A DNA stretch of 64,000 nucleotides, from assembly GCA_001510575.1 (NCBI GenBank), contig LNGK01000008.1:1810340-1874339 (forward strand). The letters run 5' to 3'. The position numbers and the translations under genes are program-made. Below, one piece after another: positions 63,301 to 64,000 of the stretch. The DNA is from Knoxdaviesia capensis (lineage: Eukaryota > Ascomycota > Sordariomycetes > Microascales > Gondwanamycetaceae). The notes under the pieces were generated by a model that was not told the origin of the DNA, made no database searches, and saw only the letters and a program-made list of their open reading frames with translations. Numbering within the stretch: position 1 is the first letter of the stretch; the number at the start of each line of letters is the position of its first letter.

Positions 63301-64000
63301 AGGTCCCCGTTCACGGATACATGCTGCGGAGAGGAGAAGAGGTGTGGTGACGACCCGACAGACTGATTCCCTCCCGCTTGGCCATTATTCCTTCCTTCCC
63401 ACTTCTGGGTCCCAAACATCGGTGTCTGTTATCCGTCTAAACCCTGTCACCGCGGAGTGGGCACGCAAGCCAGGGTTCGGAAGGGGGGGAAGCCCAAAAA
63501 TGTGATCAAAAATTCCCAATACCAAGGGCTATCATATGCCACAAGACGAGAGAGAGAGAGGGGGGGACGGAGTGAAGCCAAAGAAGTAAAGCGAAGTGAC
63601 GGAGAAGTTGAAAGACGATTTCACATCATAGAGAAGAAAAAAAGGAAAAAAACCCGGGCCCTGGTCGATTTCTTCGCCTCCTATTATTCCTTTTCTCTTG
63701 CCCGTTCAAGTAGTATGGGTTCAGGTCGCAATGGGCCTTCGTTTCATTATCTCGTGCATAAACTAAAAAAGGCATCCAGCCAGACCGTCTATGTGTTGTT
63801 TGTAGTGACGAAGCGCTATCCGCGGTAGTATCCGGATTGAGGGGAAAAAAGCAGACAGGAAGATGCGTGAAGAAAAGAGAAAGTCAAAATGCGGGATGAC
63901 CTGCCCGCTTGCTTCCGGATCCCCTCCGCTCCTCTCTAAAGTTCCCATGGTTTCTTATCTGTTCGCACGAGGTGTGTTTGTTGTTGTCACCAACCAATCC
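57373..64000. other. Gene-free spacer right of the transposon block
   Basis: No recognisable gene. The texture resembles 22.7-45.3 kb: A, C and G runs, (TA)n near 58298-58330, (GT)n near 60066-60097, an A run near 62168-62186 and several TACTGTA motifs (58068-58084, 58396, 59349, 61682-61700, 62690, 63259). It is not RIP-degraded, so RIP stops sharply at the repeat border near 57.4 kb. Confidence 0.5.

Overview
The window looks like nuclear DNA of a filamentous ascomycete (Pezizomycotina, perhaps Sordariomycetes; species not determined). The genes carry short GT-AG introns and encode a Sec2-type Rab exchange factor, a PMT1-type O-mannosyltransferase, Ubp6 and Shb17. The nuclear tRNA genes carry introns, and one 10-kb block is AT-rich with almost every coding frame broken by C-to-T/G-to-A changes, the usual trace of repeat-induced point mutation (RIP).

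Layout: (1) 1-17.4 kb is an ordinary housekeeping segment: SEC2 (+), PMT1-like (-), UBP6 (+), tRNA-Ile (-), a 93-residue membrane/coiled-coil protein (-), SHB17-like (+) and a class I methyltransferase (-). SEC2/PMT1 and SHB17/methyltransferase are convergent pairs; PMT1/UBP6 and the small protein/SHB17 are divergent pairs sharing promoters. (2) 17.4-21.0 kb has tRNA-Asn and tRNA-Gly flanking about 2.9 kb of unrecognised sequence, with a short telomere-like repeat just upstream. (3) 21-45.3 kb is a gene desert of normal base composition, rich in homopolymer and dinucleotide tracts, with one 409-bp inverted-repeat element. (4) 45.3-57.4 kb is a transposon graveyard: Tc1/mariner remnants, then a RIP-mutated Tc1-like transposase gene split by a complete, RIP-mutated Ty3/gypsy element (283-bp LTRs, 4-bp target duplication). 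(5) 57.4-64 kb is desert again.

The genes do not form one pathway: SEC2 (exocytosis), PMT1 (ER O-mannosylation), UBP6 (proteasome deubiquitination) and SHB17 (riboneogenesis) are conserved housekeeping functions. I found no convincing new multi-gene system. The most informative points are the nested transposons with a datable order of events, the in-frame minisatellite in the transposase, the inverted-repeat element, a recurrent TACTGTA motif and the size of the gene-poor zone. Exon borders were placed by hand from splice consensus and reading frame.
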